From Paludisphaera rhizosphaerae (GTDB lineage Bacteria; Planctomycetota; Planctomycetia; Isosphaerales; Isosphaeraceae), in assembly GCF_011065895.1 (NCBI RefSeq), contig NZ_JAALCR010000041.1:1-43926 (forward strand): a DNA stretch of 43,926 nucleotides. The letters are read 5' to 3'. Within the stretch, counting starts at the first letter, position 1. Each line of letters starts with the position of its first letter. The translations under genes and the position numbers were made by a program. Positions 32,812-41,164 of this stretch are shown here, one piece after another. The notes below the pieces were generated by a model, which was not told the origin of the DNA, ran no database searches, and was given only the letters and a program-made list of their open reading frames with translations.

Positions 32812-33372
32812 CTAGAGAGACGAGAAGGGGTCGCTTAAATCGAGGCCGGTCGCGTCGTAGAGCACCAGGTCCTTCACATCGACGAAGCCATCTGGATTTG
32901 AGTATATTGTAATTTCAAGTTTCTTTGGTGTTTTGCGTTGCTTGGGATTTAGAATCACCCAGGCCCAGCACTCGAGCCACTGCCCCGCCTGCGACTCGTC
33001 GCGGAACGTAGAGAAGCGGGAACTTGTGGTCGGAAAATTGAAGGTGACGAACAATCCCGGCGGGAGTTCGGCATCCATGCAAAGCGTCACCTGCCGTGGA
33101 ACGCTCTCGACGCTCACGAGGCACCGGCAGGCGACTTGCTTAAGCGAGTGGTCGCCGTACGGCATTTTGAAAAGCGTGACTATCGGAGACCCTTTGATGG
33201 GCCAGCCCTTCCCCACCGCTTCCACCCGCCACCCGTCGCCGCGGCTATGACTCCTCTTCCTATCTACGACCGCGTCGGTCGGGTTGAACCGGCGGATGAT
33301 TCTCGATAGGTCGGCGGTCGCCGCGAGCATACGCAGGTTCTGGTAAGCGACGTCGCCTTGGTAATCGCTCAT
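32812..33372 (-). CDS. hypothetical protein
   Basis: 186 aa from the ATG at 33372 (MSDYQGDVAYQNLRML), with GAGGTG 9-10 nt upstream; a GTG at 33378 is an alternative. The middle and C-terminal parts are beta-rich (RQVTLCMDAELPPGLFVTF, then KKLEITIYSNPDG). No signal peptide or membrane span is seen and no family was recognised. It is convergent with the zinc-ribbon membrane gene and divergent from the 120-aa gene at 33433. Confidence 0.7.
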   Translation of the reverse strand: MSDYQGDVAYQNLRMLAATADLSRIIRRFNPTDAVVDRKRSHSRGDGWRVEAVGKGWPIKGSPIVTLFKMPYGDHSLKQVACRCLVSVESVPRQVTLCMDAELPPGLFVTFNFPTTSSRFSTFRDESQAGQWLECWAWVILNPKQRKTPKKLEITIYSNPDGFVDVKDLVLYDATGLDLSDPFSSL

Positions 33373-33432
33373 CGACACGCGACACCTCGAATCTTAGGTT
33401 GCGAATATTTATATTAGTCTCATAATCGGGGC

Positions 33433-33795
33433 ATGCGAGACGGGGAAGAGAAACGGTCGATACTCGAAGCTGTTCACGAGGGCTCGCTCGTCGAGCTCCC
33501 AGACTTTGCGAAGACTTTCGGCGTCCCGGGGCGTCTGTTCGTCACGCCGTTCATGATGAAGAAGCTCGGCGAGGATGGGGCCTACGAGCTCGAGGGCCGC
33601 ATAGGCCTCGTCATCAACGGCCGGTTGAATTGGACGGGCTATCAGAAGTACGGGGCCGAGGACTGCGGCGACTCCTTCGCGGTGTTCGAGCCTCACGAAC
33701 GATTCGGCCACGTCTTCGTGGTGGCCGAGAAGGGGAAGCTCGAGGAGCTGAACGTCGACGTGCCGGTCGTCAGCCCCATGCGGCCGGCCGCTTGA
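33433..33795 (+). CDS. small hypothetical protein
   Basis: 120 aa from ATG 33433. It is a compact acidic protein with ELPDFAKTFGVPGRLFVTPF, YELEGRIGLVINGRLNWTGY and HVFVVAEKGKLEELNVDVPV, likely a small alpha/beta domain. It has one Cys, no membrane segment and no recognised family. It lies on the plus strand just before the convergent mobilisation genes. Confidence 0.65.
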   Translation: MRDGEEKRSILEAVHEGSLVELPDFAKTFGVPGRLFVTPFMMKKLGEDGAYELEGRIGLVINGRLNWTGYQKYGAEDCGDSFAVFEPHERFGHVFVVAEKGKLEELNVDVPVVSPMRPAA

Positions 33796-33800
33796 AGCCT

Positions 33801-34886
33801 TCACGGCGTGTAGCCCTGCGAGTGCTGGCTTCGGTCCATCTTGAACGACTGCTGCTCCCAGTCCCGGGTTATCGCCTTCTGCACCTCCTGGTCGTGCCGG
33901 TTCTGCTGCTGCCGCTCTTGTGAGAGCTCCCTCTGGGCCGCGTGCTGGGCGACCATCTCTTCTCGGAAGGGCGACACGGCCGCTATTCTCCCGCGGCTCC
34001 AACGTCCCTCCCCCCGCTCTATGAGGACGTACATCTCGTCGTCTTGCCGTCCTCGGTCCCTTCCCGCGGTGGGGCCGGCTTTGAAGTCCTGCGGCTCTCC
34101 GTCGTACGTGTGCGACGCACCTTCCCATTGGGCTCGCATGCCCACTTCGGGTTCCGTGGCTACGTCGTTCCAGCGGGCGACGACGTAGTTCTCGCTCATT
34201 CGCCCGCGATGGAACTCGACTCGCTCGAGGTGCTTGTCCACGCTGCGGGACTCGTGCTTTCGACTCTCCCGCAGGCTCGCGTGGTCCCACAATTCGACGG
34301 ACTCGCCTCGCCGGCCCTCGCGTGCTTGAGGCACGGAATAGAGGGCGAGGCCCGACGACTTCCCGAGGTGCTCGTACGCCTTTTCTTCGTCGTCGAAAGA
34401 CTTGATGACCGTGCCGACGATGCGGCCGTCTTTCTTCTCGACCGAGAGCGAGTCGACGAGTACGAACCACCGCTTATCGAGCCCCAGCTCACGCTCGAGC
34501 TCCTTCCCCTGGTGCAGGGTCGAGGCCAGGTGGTCCCCCTGGATTCGTGCCGTCTGCCATTCGCCGGAGCCGTCCCGGGCCTTCTGGGCGAGGTCAATCA
34601 CCACCTCGCCGAACTCGCGGGACATCCGAATCAGGACGTCCCCCACCCCGCCGAATCGCTGCCCCTGTTCCTGACTCTCGACGTACTCCTTCGCTTGCCG
34701 AGCTGCCTCCTCCAGCTTGGCGAGGTCGGTCCGGAATTCCTGCTGCGAGCCGTTCGGCAGCACGCTGTCGAGCTTCACGCCCAGGTAGGAATGCTGGTCT
34801 TTCGTGGTCACGTCGAAGAGCTCGACGCGACTCGACGGGTTGAACTCGACCGTGAGGCGTTTGCTCAGGAGTTGAACTTGTGCCAT
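33801..34886 (-). CDS. hypothetical mobilisation-region protein
   Basis: 361 aa, hydrophilic. The first 60 residues are beta-rich (MAQVQLLSKRLTVEFNPSSR), followed by helices and an Arg/Glu/Gln-rich C-terminal coiled coil (AAQRELSQERQQQNRHDQEV). No family was recognised. Its start overlaps the 3' end of the coupling-protein-like ATPase by 22 bp, so it is cotranslated with it and likely works in DNA processing or transfer. Confidence 0.72.
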   Translation of the reverse strand: MAQVQLLSKRLTVEFNPSSRVELFDVTTKDQHSYLGVKLDSVLPNGSQQEFRTDLAKLEEAARQAKEYVESQEQGQRFGGVGDVLIRMSREFGEVVIDLAQKARDGSGEWQTARIQGDHLASTLHQGKELERELGLDKRWFVLVDSLSVEKKDGRIVGTVIKSFDDEEKAYEHLGKSSGLALYSVPQAREGRRGESVELWDHASLRESRKHESRSVDKHLERVEFHRGRMSENYVVARWNDVATEPEVGMRAQWEGASHTYDGEPQDFKAGPTAGRDRGRQDDEMYVLIERGEGRWSRGRIAAVSPFREEMVAQHAAQRELSQERQQQNRHDQEVQKAITRDWEQQSFKMDRSQHSQGYTP

Positions 34887-36382
34887 GGGGCCGCCTCGTC
34901 TTCTTCCGGGTCCGCGTCGGTGAGGTTCGTGGAAAGGCCTTCCAAAGCTTTCCGCTCTCCAGCCGTGAGCGGTGGGAGCCTCTGCGTGTCGTCGCTACGC
35001 TCTTCGTACTCGATGATGTCCCGGTGCCGCTTCGGAATTCCCTCGACCATGTCGGGCGGATACCAGAACGCCCAGGGTCTCGAGCCGACGAGCGGGCTCT
35101 TCGCCCTCCCGTGGAGACCGCGAGTTTTGTTCGGAGGTTGAATTCCGTTCAGGAGCTCCGTCGGCGAATGAATCGGCCGGTCGTACCACTGCTGGCTCTT
35201 CTGGACGTTCCACGTCGTGTGCGGCATCTCCGGGCTGCGACCGCCGTAAGAGCCGACGCCGCCGAGCGAGACGCTTTTGACGGTCTCGAAGCCGCGTTCG
35301 CAGCCGAGGTCCTTGGAGGCGTACTCGGCGGATTCGACGTCGGTCTGCTGGAGGTACATGACGTTCGAGCACTGGCCGATGAATTCGGTGACCGTGTCGC
35401 CGTAGATTCGCCTGAGAGACGTTTGAGCCTGGTAAGTCAGGAGGACGACCACGCCGCGTGAGCGGAGTCGAAGGAACATGTCGGCCATGCGGGGCGCCGG
35501 ATTGTCGCCGGCGAGCGTCTGGAACTCGTCGATGACGATGAACACCTTCCGCCTCGGGTCCTGCTGCTTCGAGTCGAGGAGCTCCGTCAACCGCATGAAG
35601 AGCACGCCGTTCATCGGGTCCTGGACGTAGCCGAATCTCGTATCCTTCGACACCACGAGGATTCCTTGATTCGTCCCGTCTATGAACTCCCGCAACGAGA
35701 GCGAACCGTTCTCGCGTCGTGCAGCCTCGAGATGGCAGGCGAGCACCTTCATCTGGGCGATTCGCGTATCGATGGTCGCTATGATGCTCGCCTTGGTCTC
35801 GCCGACCTTCCCGCCGTTCTCCTCGACGAGTCGCCTCGCCTGGACGAGGTACTCGTCCCGACCGAGCACTCTCTTCGTGAGCTCCGAGTCCTCGAGCACC
35901 AGACACACGAGCCGCAAATCGGCACGACCGTGCTTCACTCGCAACGCTTCGTAGACGCCCGCGAAGATGGTCCGCAGGGCGTCGCCGAAGAAGCGTTGCC
36001 GCTCGTTCGGGTCGTGCGGATGGAACGCATACGCGAGCGTGTTGCTGTCATTGACGGAGCTGTAGTCCCTCTCGAAGTCGACGGCCTTGCTTCGCTCGTC
36101 GCTCGTGCAGAAGTAGCGGATGGGGGACGAGAGGCCGATTGACGACAGCCAGGCGAAGAACTCCCGCTTCGGCTCGTACACGACGAGCTTCGCGTGCGGG
36201 TTCGCCTCGACCTCACGCAGGACGTCGAGCAGGAAGAGCTTCACGAGGTGGCTCTTGCCGCTGCCGCTCTTCCCGCAGATTCGATAGAAGCCCTCGTCGG
36301 CCTCGTCGGCCGGTAGATGCTTCTCGGCCCAGACGGTCGTGACACGCTTGCCGCCGAGGTTCCGCTTCGGGATGACCGGCAT
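34865..36382 (-). CDS. VirD4/TraD-like coupling ATPase without membrane domain
   Basis: 505 aa from ATG 36382 (MPVIPKRNLGGKRVTTVWAE). The frame is open upstream to 37192, but that region overlaps parA and the 139-aa gene and has no conserved motif. Walker A is CGKSGSGKSHLVK (36-48); Walker B is VFIVIDEFQTLAG; a motif resembling motif C, VVLLTYQAQTSLRRIYGD, follows. The pattern fits type IV coupling proteins and relatives that bring relaxase-DNA to a secretion channel. The N-terminal membrane helices normal for VirD4 are absent, so it would need a partner anchor or be a cytosolic relative. Confidence 0.82.
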   Translation of the reverse strand: MPVIPKRNLGGKRVTTVWAEKHLPADEADEGFYRICGKSGSGKSHLVKLFLLDVLREVEANPHAKLVVYEPKREFFAWLSSIGLSSPIRYFCTSDERSKAVDFERDYSSVNDSNTLAYAFHPHDPNERQRFFGDALRTIFAGVYEALRVKHGRADLRLVCLVLEDSELTKRVLGRDEYLVQARRLVEENGGKVGETKASIIATIDTRIAQMKVLACHLEAARRENGSLSLREFIDGTNQGILVVSKDTRFGYVQDPMNGVLFMRLTELLDSKQQDPRRKVFIVIDEFQTLAGDNPAPRMADMFLRLRSRGVVVLLTYQAQTSLRRIYGDTVTEFIGQCSNVMYLQQTDVESAEYASKDLGCERGFETVKSVSLGGVGSYGGRSPEMPHTTWNVQKSQQWYDRPIHSPTELLNGIQPPNKTRGLHGRAKSPLVGSRPWAFWYPPDMVEGIPKRHRDIIEYEERSDDTQRLPPLTAGERKALEGLSTNLTDADPEEDEAAPWHKFNS

Positions 36383-36420
36383 CCGTCGCTCGACGACTCC
36401 GCTCGGCGGCGACGGCAGCT

Positions 36421-36840
36421 TCAGGATTCTTTCCGAGGCCGGCCCGGTCCCCGCTTTTTGGGGGGCTCGGAGTTCTTTGGCAACGCCTTTCGAGCCGGCG
36501 ATTTGAGCGAGCCTCGCGTTGAGCTCGCCGAGCTGTCTGAGAAAGGGCTCGCCTCCGGGGCTTCCTCCCTTCCGGCGGCTCGCTGCCGCCCCCCGGTGAT
36601 GGCTTCGGCGGCACCTTCTCTTACGGCCTGCTCGACGTCCAACGCCAGTTGCCGGAGCTGCGGGTTCTCGGCGGCGAGCTCGTTCGCCCTGGTGATGGTC
36701 TCGGCCGCGGCCTCGAGCACCACCTTCGCGTGCCCCTGCTGCTCGGCGAATTCGACGGCGGCCACTTCCTTGGCCGCCGTCTCTTGGCCCCTGACGAACA
36801 TCTTCCGGTGGAGGTCTTTCAAGCGTTCGTAGGTCGACAT
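36421..36840 (-). CDS. helical protein with AT-hook-like tail
   Basis: 139 aa from ATG 36840. A long helical, coiled-coil-prone region (YERLKDLHRKMFVRGQETAA through AVREGAAEAITG, about 4-80) leads into a Ser/Pro-rich linker and a C-terminal KKRGPGRPRKES, an AT-hook motif that binds the minor groove. It is not in a recognised family. It lies 38 bp upstream of the coupling ATPase on the same strand and may be an accessory DNA-binding factor for the transfer complex or oriT. Confidence 0.75.
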   Translation of the reverse strand: MSTYERLKDLHRKMFVRGQETAAKEVAAVEFAEQQGHAKVVLEAAAETITRANELAAENPQLRQLALDVEQAVREGAAEAITGGRQRAAGREEAPEASPFSDSSASSTRGSLKSPARKALPKNSEPPKKRGPGRPRKES

Positions 36841-37052
36841 GGCTTCGGCTCCGGGCGGGACGTGGGGGAGTCACCATGTGGAGCGATTGTACCAACAATG
36901 TTGGATTTTCGGCATGAACGTTTTGGAATGCGATGAAGCCCCCGTCGGCCTTGCGATTTTCCCTGTTGCCAGCTCGGACGGCCTTCGCTAGAAACTGCGT
37001 ACGCGGAAACGCAGAGTGTTGCGTACGCGAAATTTCAAAAGGCCGATAATCG
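36841..37052. promoter_or_regulatory. divergent region between AT-hook gene and parA
   Basis: It contains a 13-bp palindrome CCAACAATGTTGG (36892-36904), close upstream of the leftward gene and a possible operator. It also holds two copies of the plasmid's GCGTACGCG element (36997-37006 and 37021-37030) just ahead of parA. The second copy ends with GAAATTTC. Both are probably part of par autoregulation. Confidence 0.6.
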
Positions 37053-37646
37053 ATGATAATCACAGTGGCCAGCTTCAAGGGGGGGGTCGGGAAGACGACT
37101 ACCGCCGTCCACTTGGCCGCCGTCCTCCAGGAGCACAAGCCGACGCTCCTGATTGACGGGGACCCGAACCGGAGCGTCACCGGCTGGAGCAAGCGAGGCT
37201 CCCTCCCCTACAAGGTCGTGGACGAACGCTTGGCCGCTCGCCATGCGGGCGATTACGAGCACCTCATCTTCGACACGAAGGCCCGCCCGGAGCGGGACGA
37301 CCTCGTCGCCCTGGCCGAAGGATGCGACCTGCTCATCATCCCGACGACGCCCGACGCGATGGCCCTCGAGGCCCTGGACCTCATGCTGAGGATGCTCTCG
37401 GAGACGAAGGTCAAACACTACCGCGTCTTGATAACGAAGTTCCCTCCCCCGCCGAGGACGGTAGGCCAGCAAGCCAGGCAGGCCCTCTTCGAGGCTGACA
37501 TCCCGGTCTTCGATTCGCACATCCGGCTCTACGCCGCTTTCGAGAAGGCGGCCGAGCAAGGTTTTCTCGTGAGCGACGTCAAAGACGCGAAGGCCAAGGA
37601 GTGTTGGGCCGATTACGTCGCGGTCGGGAAGGAGGTCCTACGATGA
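37053..37646 (+). CDS. parA: ParA partition ATPase
   Basis: 197 aa, a small ParA/MinD-like ATPase. It has the deviant Walker A FKGGVGKTTTAVHLA (8-22) with the signature lysine, Walker A' LLIDGDPNRSV, and EHLIFDTKARPE as Walker B. There is no N-terminal HTH, as in type Ib partition systems, where a small RHH protein binds the centromere. The ATG of the next gene overlaps its stop (ATGA, 37643-37646). Centromere-like repeats lie on both sides. Confidence 0.93.
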   Translation: MIITVASFKGGVGKTTTAVHLAAVLQEHKPTLLIDGDPNRSVTGWSKRGSLPYKVVDERLAARHAGDYEHLIFDTKARPERDDLVALAEGCDLLIIPTTPDAMALEALDLMLRMLSETKVKHYRVLITKFPPPPRTVGQQARQALFEADIPVFDSHIRLYAAFEKAAEQGFLVSDVKDAKAKECWADYVAVGKEVLR

Positions 37647-38011
37647 GCAACTTCAAGGCTATCTTGAGCCGCCACAAAGGCGAGGACGTCGCGGCGGATG
37701 AAGAACTCGCTCCCGATGAGAAGGCTGCCGCCCCCTCCCCTGCCCCGCTCGCTCCTCCGACGCCTGAGCCGGTCGTCGAGCCTCAGCCCAGAACGAAGTC
37801 GAAGCCTCGGGTTCAAGCTGCGGAGGCCCCGCGGCGGGTCGGACGTCCGCCCGGCAAGCGTTCCGACGAGAATCACGTGCAGGTGACGGCCTACATCCGA
37901 CGAGACACCCACTTCGGCGTGAAGCAGGTACTCCTGGCAGAGCAGAAAGGCCGCGATTTCAGCGTCCTCGTCGAAGAGCTTCTGGCCAAATGGCTTAAGT
38001 CGCGTACGTGA
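37643..38011 (+). CDS. ParG-like ribbon-helix-helix partner of ParA
   Basis: 122 aa. The N-terminal 60 residues are disordered, acidic then proline-rich. A basic patch (RRVGRPPGKRSDENHVQVTA) leads into a ribbon-helix-helix: beta strand HVQVTAYIRRDTHFGVKQVL, then the helix of the second half, FSVLVEELLAKWLK. This is the layout of ParG/Omega-type centromere-binding repressors paired with short ParA proteins. Translational coupling to parA supports it. Confidence 0.82.
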   Translation: MSNFKAILSRHKGEDVAADEELAPDEKAAAPSPAPLAPPTPEPVVEPQPRTKSKPRVQAAEAPRRVGRPPGKRSDENHVQVTAYIRRDTHFGVKQVLLAEQKGRDFSVLVEELLAKWLKSRT

Positions 38012-38091
38012 AATTTCAGATACGCAAAATTTCGCGTACCCAGACTTTCGCGTACCCGGGTTTTTGACTACTCGCCGGTTTGCGTACGCAG
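38001..38091. repeat. degenerate CGCGTACG repeats between RHH genes
   Basis: CGCGTACGTGAAATTTC (38001-38017), TACGCAAAATTTC (38020-38032), CGCGTACCC (twice, near 38033 and 38049) and TGCGTACGCA (38081-38090) are variants of the repeat found at 38582-38836 and before parA. They lie in the spacer after the first RHH gene. Confidence 0.75.
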
Positions 38092-38309
38092 TCGCCTTCC
38101 CTCCTTGCCGTCTCTCCGGTTCCGGCCCGAGGCGATTTCCCGTCAAGTCTCGCCAATCCATCGAAGCCGACGCCGGGGTCACGGCAAGACGGCAATTCCT
38201 TTCGGCCGAGCTCCATCGACGTCCGACCTCTAGAGCAGGGGAGGGGTCACCCTCGAAACCCGCACCAGTCAGCCCCGCCGACGGGGCTCGTTCCCTGGAG
38301 CTCCTAGCG

Positions 38310-38564
38310 ATGAGCGGCGAGGCCACATCTTCGAAGCCGAAAAGGCGAAATGCCAGCAAGACGGCCCCCCGGCAAGACGACCAGAAGGTAAAGGTGACGC
38401 TCTACGTCGCCGCCGACCTGGCCAAGCGGTTCGCGACGCATGCCGTCTACACCGACATGGACAAGTCCGCCTTGTTCGCCGAGATGATTCGCGAGCACTG
38501 CAAGCGGTTCGTGGTGAGCGACCGGGCCAGGGTCACCGAGGACCAATCCGAGGGTGCCGAGTGA
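38310..38564 (+). CDS. second ribbon-helix-helix protein
   Basis: 84 aa from ATG 38310, with GGAG 9 nt upstream; the frame is open to 38064 but that part lacks structure and carries the repeat elements. A basic N-terminus (SSKPKRRNASKTAPRQDDQK) precedes the RHH: strand VKVTLYVAADLAKRFATHAV, helix SALFAEMIREHCKRF. It is related in layout to the ParG-like protein. It may bind the adjacent CGCGTACGCG array or regulate the par operon. Confidence 0.78.
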   Translation: MSGEATSSKPKRRNASKTAPRQDDQKVKVTLYVAADLAKRFATHAVYTDMDKSALFAEMIREHCKRFVVSDRARVTEDQSEGAE

Positions 38565-38581
38565 AGGGCGGGGGGACGTTT

Positions 38582-38836
38582 CGCGTACGCGAATTGTTGA
38601 CAACTCGCGTACGCGGAATTTCGACGATTCGCGTACGCAGAATTCTCTCTGCCGGCCGGCCGCGTACGCGGAATTTCAACCTGCCACGTACCCGAGTACG
38701 CGAAACGCCTCTCATTTGCGTACGCAGATACTCGCGTACGCGAAAGTCCGGATGTTCGGACCTCCAGCCTTACGCTCGCGGCCACCTGGCATTTCGCGTA
38801 CGCGGCTATTTGCGTAGTCGACATTCCGCGTACGCG
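38582..38836. repeat. CGCGTACGCG array, probable partition centromere
   Basis: At least six exact CGCGTACGCG palindromes (38582, 38606, 38661, 38733, 38795, 38827) plus CGCGTACGCA (38630), TGCGTACGCA (38717) and weaker copies (38685, 38694, 38811) lie in 255 bp. Several extend as CGCGTACGCGGAATTTC. Spacing is irregular. The array lies just downstream of parA and the RHH genes and upstream of the rep 3' end, and fits a parS/parC-type centromere. The rest of 38837-39149 holds no recognised feature. Confidence 0.85.
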
Positions 38837-39149
38837 GCCACGCGATTGGGCTCCCGCGAGCGGGGACCCGACGATTCGTCCCGAGTGCTGAAGCAGGCCC
38901 CGCGGGGAGGCGACCCGCCTAGGGGTGCTCGACACCTCGGCGGTATCGCGGCCGTCGTTTCGGCGACGGGGCGGGTCGGCGAGCCCCGGCTGCCGCCGGG
39001 GTCGTCGGCCCCCTGTTGACCGGCTCGAGCGGCGAATCCGCTTCCCGCAGCCCCGCCCACCCCGTCGCCAAACCCCTCAGAATCGACGCCACCGCATTTT
39101 CGCGGGCCGAGCCATGGGAGAGGTAGGGCAGGGGGCGATTCGAGCCCTG

Positions 39150-40661
39150 TCAGCCGTCCTGGGACGTTTGGCGGACCTGCCGGTTCGTCGAAGCTTCTTC
39201 CCGCTCGATGAGCCGCCTCAGGTAGTCCTTGCGAATCGGGGTCATCAGCATCGACCGAAACTTCGGCGTCGCCTCCAGCTGCTGACGAGCCTCCTCGCCC
39301 GCCTCGGCCAGGGCCTTGGCCTCGAGCGACGCCCGCTCGTCGGGAGTCATCGCCTCCCATCGCTGGGACAGCCGCCTCTCGAGGTCGTCCTCTCGACGCT
39401 TCGCCTCCATTCGGAGTCGAGCTCCCTCGTGCTCCTGCTCCCGCTTCAGCCGCTCGGCCGCCAGCCGCTTCTCCCGCTCGGCCTTGGACTCGAAGCCCTT
39501 CGGGACGGCGAGGTATCGGTCCCTGATGGATGAGACGAGATACCCGGTCGGGCTCTCCTTGATGATTTTCTGGTTCTTCTGCGACAGCACCCACTCGAGC
39601 ACCTCGAGTCGGAGCGTGATGAGCTCCGGGGGCCGGGTCCGCACGAGCTCTTCAGCCACCTCGGCCGCCACGCCACGCGAGACCAGCTCGGCGACGAGGC
39701 CCCGGGGCTCCTGGGGATTTTCGAGCGGCACGTCGGCGGGGAGGGAGGCTCCAACCTTCCGCTCGAATCGGATGAGCCACTGCCCCTTGCCGACCTTCGC
39801 GTATCGCTCCTCGAGGCCCATCGGCTCGATGAACGCGGCCCGCTCCTTGGTCGCGTGCGAGAGCTCCTCAATCGCCGGCAGGAGCTTGTTCTTGATTTGA
39901 CCCACGTTGTACTTCCGGCTCAGCCCGATGTGCTCGAACGCGAAGTCCTTGAGGTCGAACTCCCAGCACGGCTTGACCCAGAAGCGTTTGTCGAGGAAGC
40001 GATACATCCGCTTCGCTATGGACGTCGAAAACGAGAAATATGCGTCGATGTCAAGCCGCTTGAGCGACCCGGCCTGGAAGCTCCGGAAGACCACCTCGTT
40101 CCAGCTGAACGACGAGAGGGCGAGCTCGGGTTGTCCCATGGACCTCCGGACTCGCTTGGTCGCCTCGTCGACGAACGTCGCCCGCTCGATGATGTGGAAC
40201 GTCTCGCTCACCATCGTGCCGGTTTCTTTGTTGTACCAGGCGTTGTCGTAGTAGAGCGTCACGCCCGCCCAACGATTGATGGCCTCCTGAATCCGACGGT
40301 AGCTCTTCCCGTCGTCGGGCCAGCCGAGGATTCGGACGAGCTCGTAACGCGAGAACGAGACTTTGGGGCTCGTGAAATCGTTCCTGAGCTTCGTGAGCTG
40401 GATGAGGGCCACGAGCACTTCGTCGTCAATCGCGGTGGGAAGGCCGTAGGCGTCGCCGCCGGTGATGGTGACCTTGCGTCTGGCCGGCTGCGAATCGCTG
40501 TCGCGGGCCCCAATTTCGAAGACGAGCGTCTTGCATCCCTTGGGGACCCGGTCGCTCAGGAGCGTGATGGGGAACTCGGCGAGGTTCAGTTCGTCACGCC
40601 CGAAGGACGCTCGGATGGCCTCTCGGGGGTCGTGTTGGTCGTGTTCGGGAGGGGTTTCCAT
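39150..40661 (-). CDS. repA: RepA-type plasmid replication initiator
   Basis: 503 aa from ATG 40661. The core (about 25-320) matches the replication initiator protein A family: FPITLLSDRVPKGCKTLVFE, PTAIDDEVLVALIQLTKLRN, VSFSRYELVRILGW, YRRIQEAINRWAGVTLYYDN, and a winged-helix-like second half ending in QWLIRFERKV. A long Arg/Glu-rich coiled coil (about 400-480) forms the C-terminus. Such proteins bind iterons to open the origin. Eight iterons lie upstream at 40781-41164, and the leader carries a terminator-like hairpin. Confidence 0.9.
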   Translation of the reverse strand: METPPEHDQHDPREAIRASFGRDELNLAEFPITLLSDRVPKGCKTLVFEIGARDSDSQPARRKVTITGGDAYGLPTAIDDEVLVALIQLTKLRNDFTSPKVSFSRYELVRILGWPDDGKSYRRIQEAINRWAGVTLYYDNAWYNKETGTMVSETFHIIERATFVDEATKRVRRSMGQPELALSSFSWNEVVFRSFQAGSLKRLDIDAYFSFSTSIAKRMYRFLDKRFWVKPCWEFDLKDFAFEHIGLSRKYNVGQIKNKLLPAIEELSHATKERAAFIEPMGLEERYAKVGKGQWLIRFERKVGASLPADVPLENPQEPRGLVAELVSRGVAAEVAEELVRTRPPELITLRLEVLEWVLSQKNQKIIKESPTGYLVSSIRDRYLAVPKGFESKAEREKRLAAERLKREQEHEGARLRMEAKRREDDLERRLSQRWEAMTPDERASLEAKALAEAGEEARQQLEATPKFRSMLMTPIRKDYLRRLIEREEASTNRQVRQTSQDG

Positions 40662-40674
40662 CCTGCAGCCTTCG

Positions 40675-40704
40675 AAAAAAGAGCAGCAACCGCTCCTGTT
40701 GCTG
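40675..40704 (-). terminator. attenuator-like terminator in the rep leader
   Basis: CAGCAAC (40684-40690) pairs with GTTGCTG (40698-40704). Read leftward, the stem is followed by CTCTTTTTTCG, with the T-run at 40680-40675. It ends only 13 bp before the rep ATG, so rep transcripts must read through it. This fits attenuation control of initiator level. Confidence 0.7.
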
Positions 40705-40740
40705 TCTTAGTTAATAGTTTAGATACAATAAGTTTAGGGG
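40705..40740. other. AT-rich segment between iterons and rep
   Basis: TTAGTTAATAGTTTAGATAC and adjoining bases form the most AT-rich stretch of the origin region. It lies between the iterons and rep, where a DNA unwinding element or the rep promoter is expected. No exact DnaA box was identified. Confidence 0.5.
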
Positions 40741-40780
40741 TCGAAAACCCCTTTGATATCAATGACTTACGGCGAAAAAT

Positions 40781-41164
40781 GTTCCCCGAATCCCGGTGTT
40801 TTCGAGGAAAAGGTTCCCCGGTTCCCGGTAAAAGGTTCCCCGGTTCCCGGTAAAAATGTTCCCCGAATCCCGGTGTCAGGTGACGATAATGTTCCCGAAA
40901 TCCCGGTAAGTCAAGAGTCTTCGACACGCTCCCGAGCGAACGAACCTGCCTGCTTTGCCGGTTCTGCCGATTGGGCCTTCCGGGCATGCAGCCCAGAACC
41001 TCACTGGGAGCCTCGGAAATGTTCCCCGGTTCCGCCGAGGGCGGCGTCCGGGGGATAAAAAGGTTCCCCGAATCTGGAGGCCGCCCGCGAGCCGGGATGA
41101 AAACCCGCATCCGACTCCAGGTGGGAGCGGGGGAGGGGATAAAAATGTTCCCCGGTTCTGGGAG
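40781..41164. repeat. eight origin iterons, consensus GTTCCCCGRWTCCCGGT
   Basis: Copies start at 40781, 40813, 40835, 40858, 40891, 41021, 41063 and 41148. The first five are tight, with 22-23 bp between copies 2, 3 and 4, about two helical turns; the last three are spaced out and truncated at the 3' half. They lie upstream of repA in one orientation. This is the likely replication origin and copy-number control site. Confidence 0.88.

Noticed and set aside
36383-37192. Upstream extension of the coupling-protein frame
   Set aside because: It overlaps parA and the AT-hook gene and has no conserved motif; the ATPase starts well at 36382.
38582-38836. CRISPR array
   Set aside because: The repeats are 10-bp palindromes with irregular spacing and no constant-length spacers; partition sites fit better.
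40781-41164. CRISPR-like or transposon-end repeats
   Set aside because: The 17-bp repeats at two-turn spacing next to repA are iterons; no transposase or target duplication is present.
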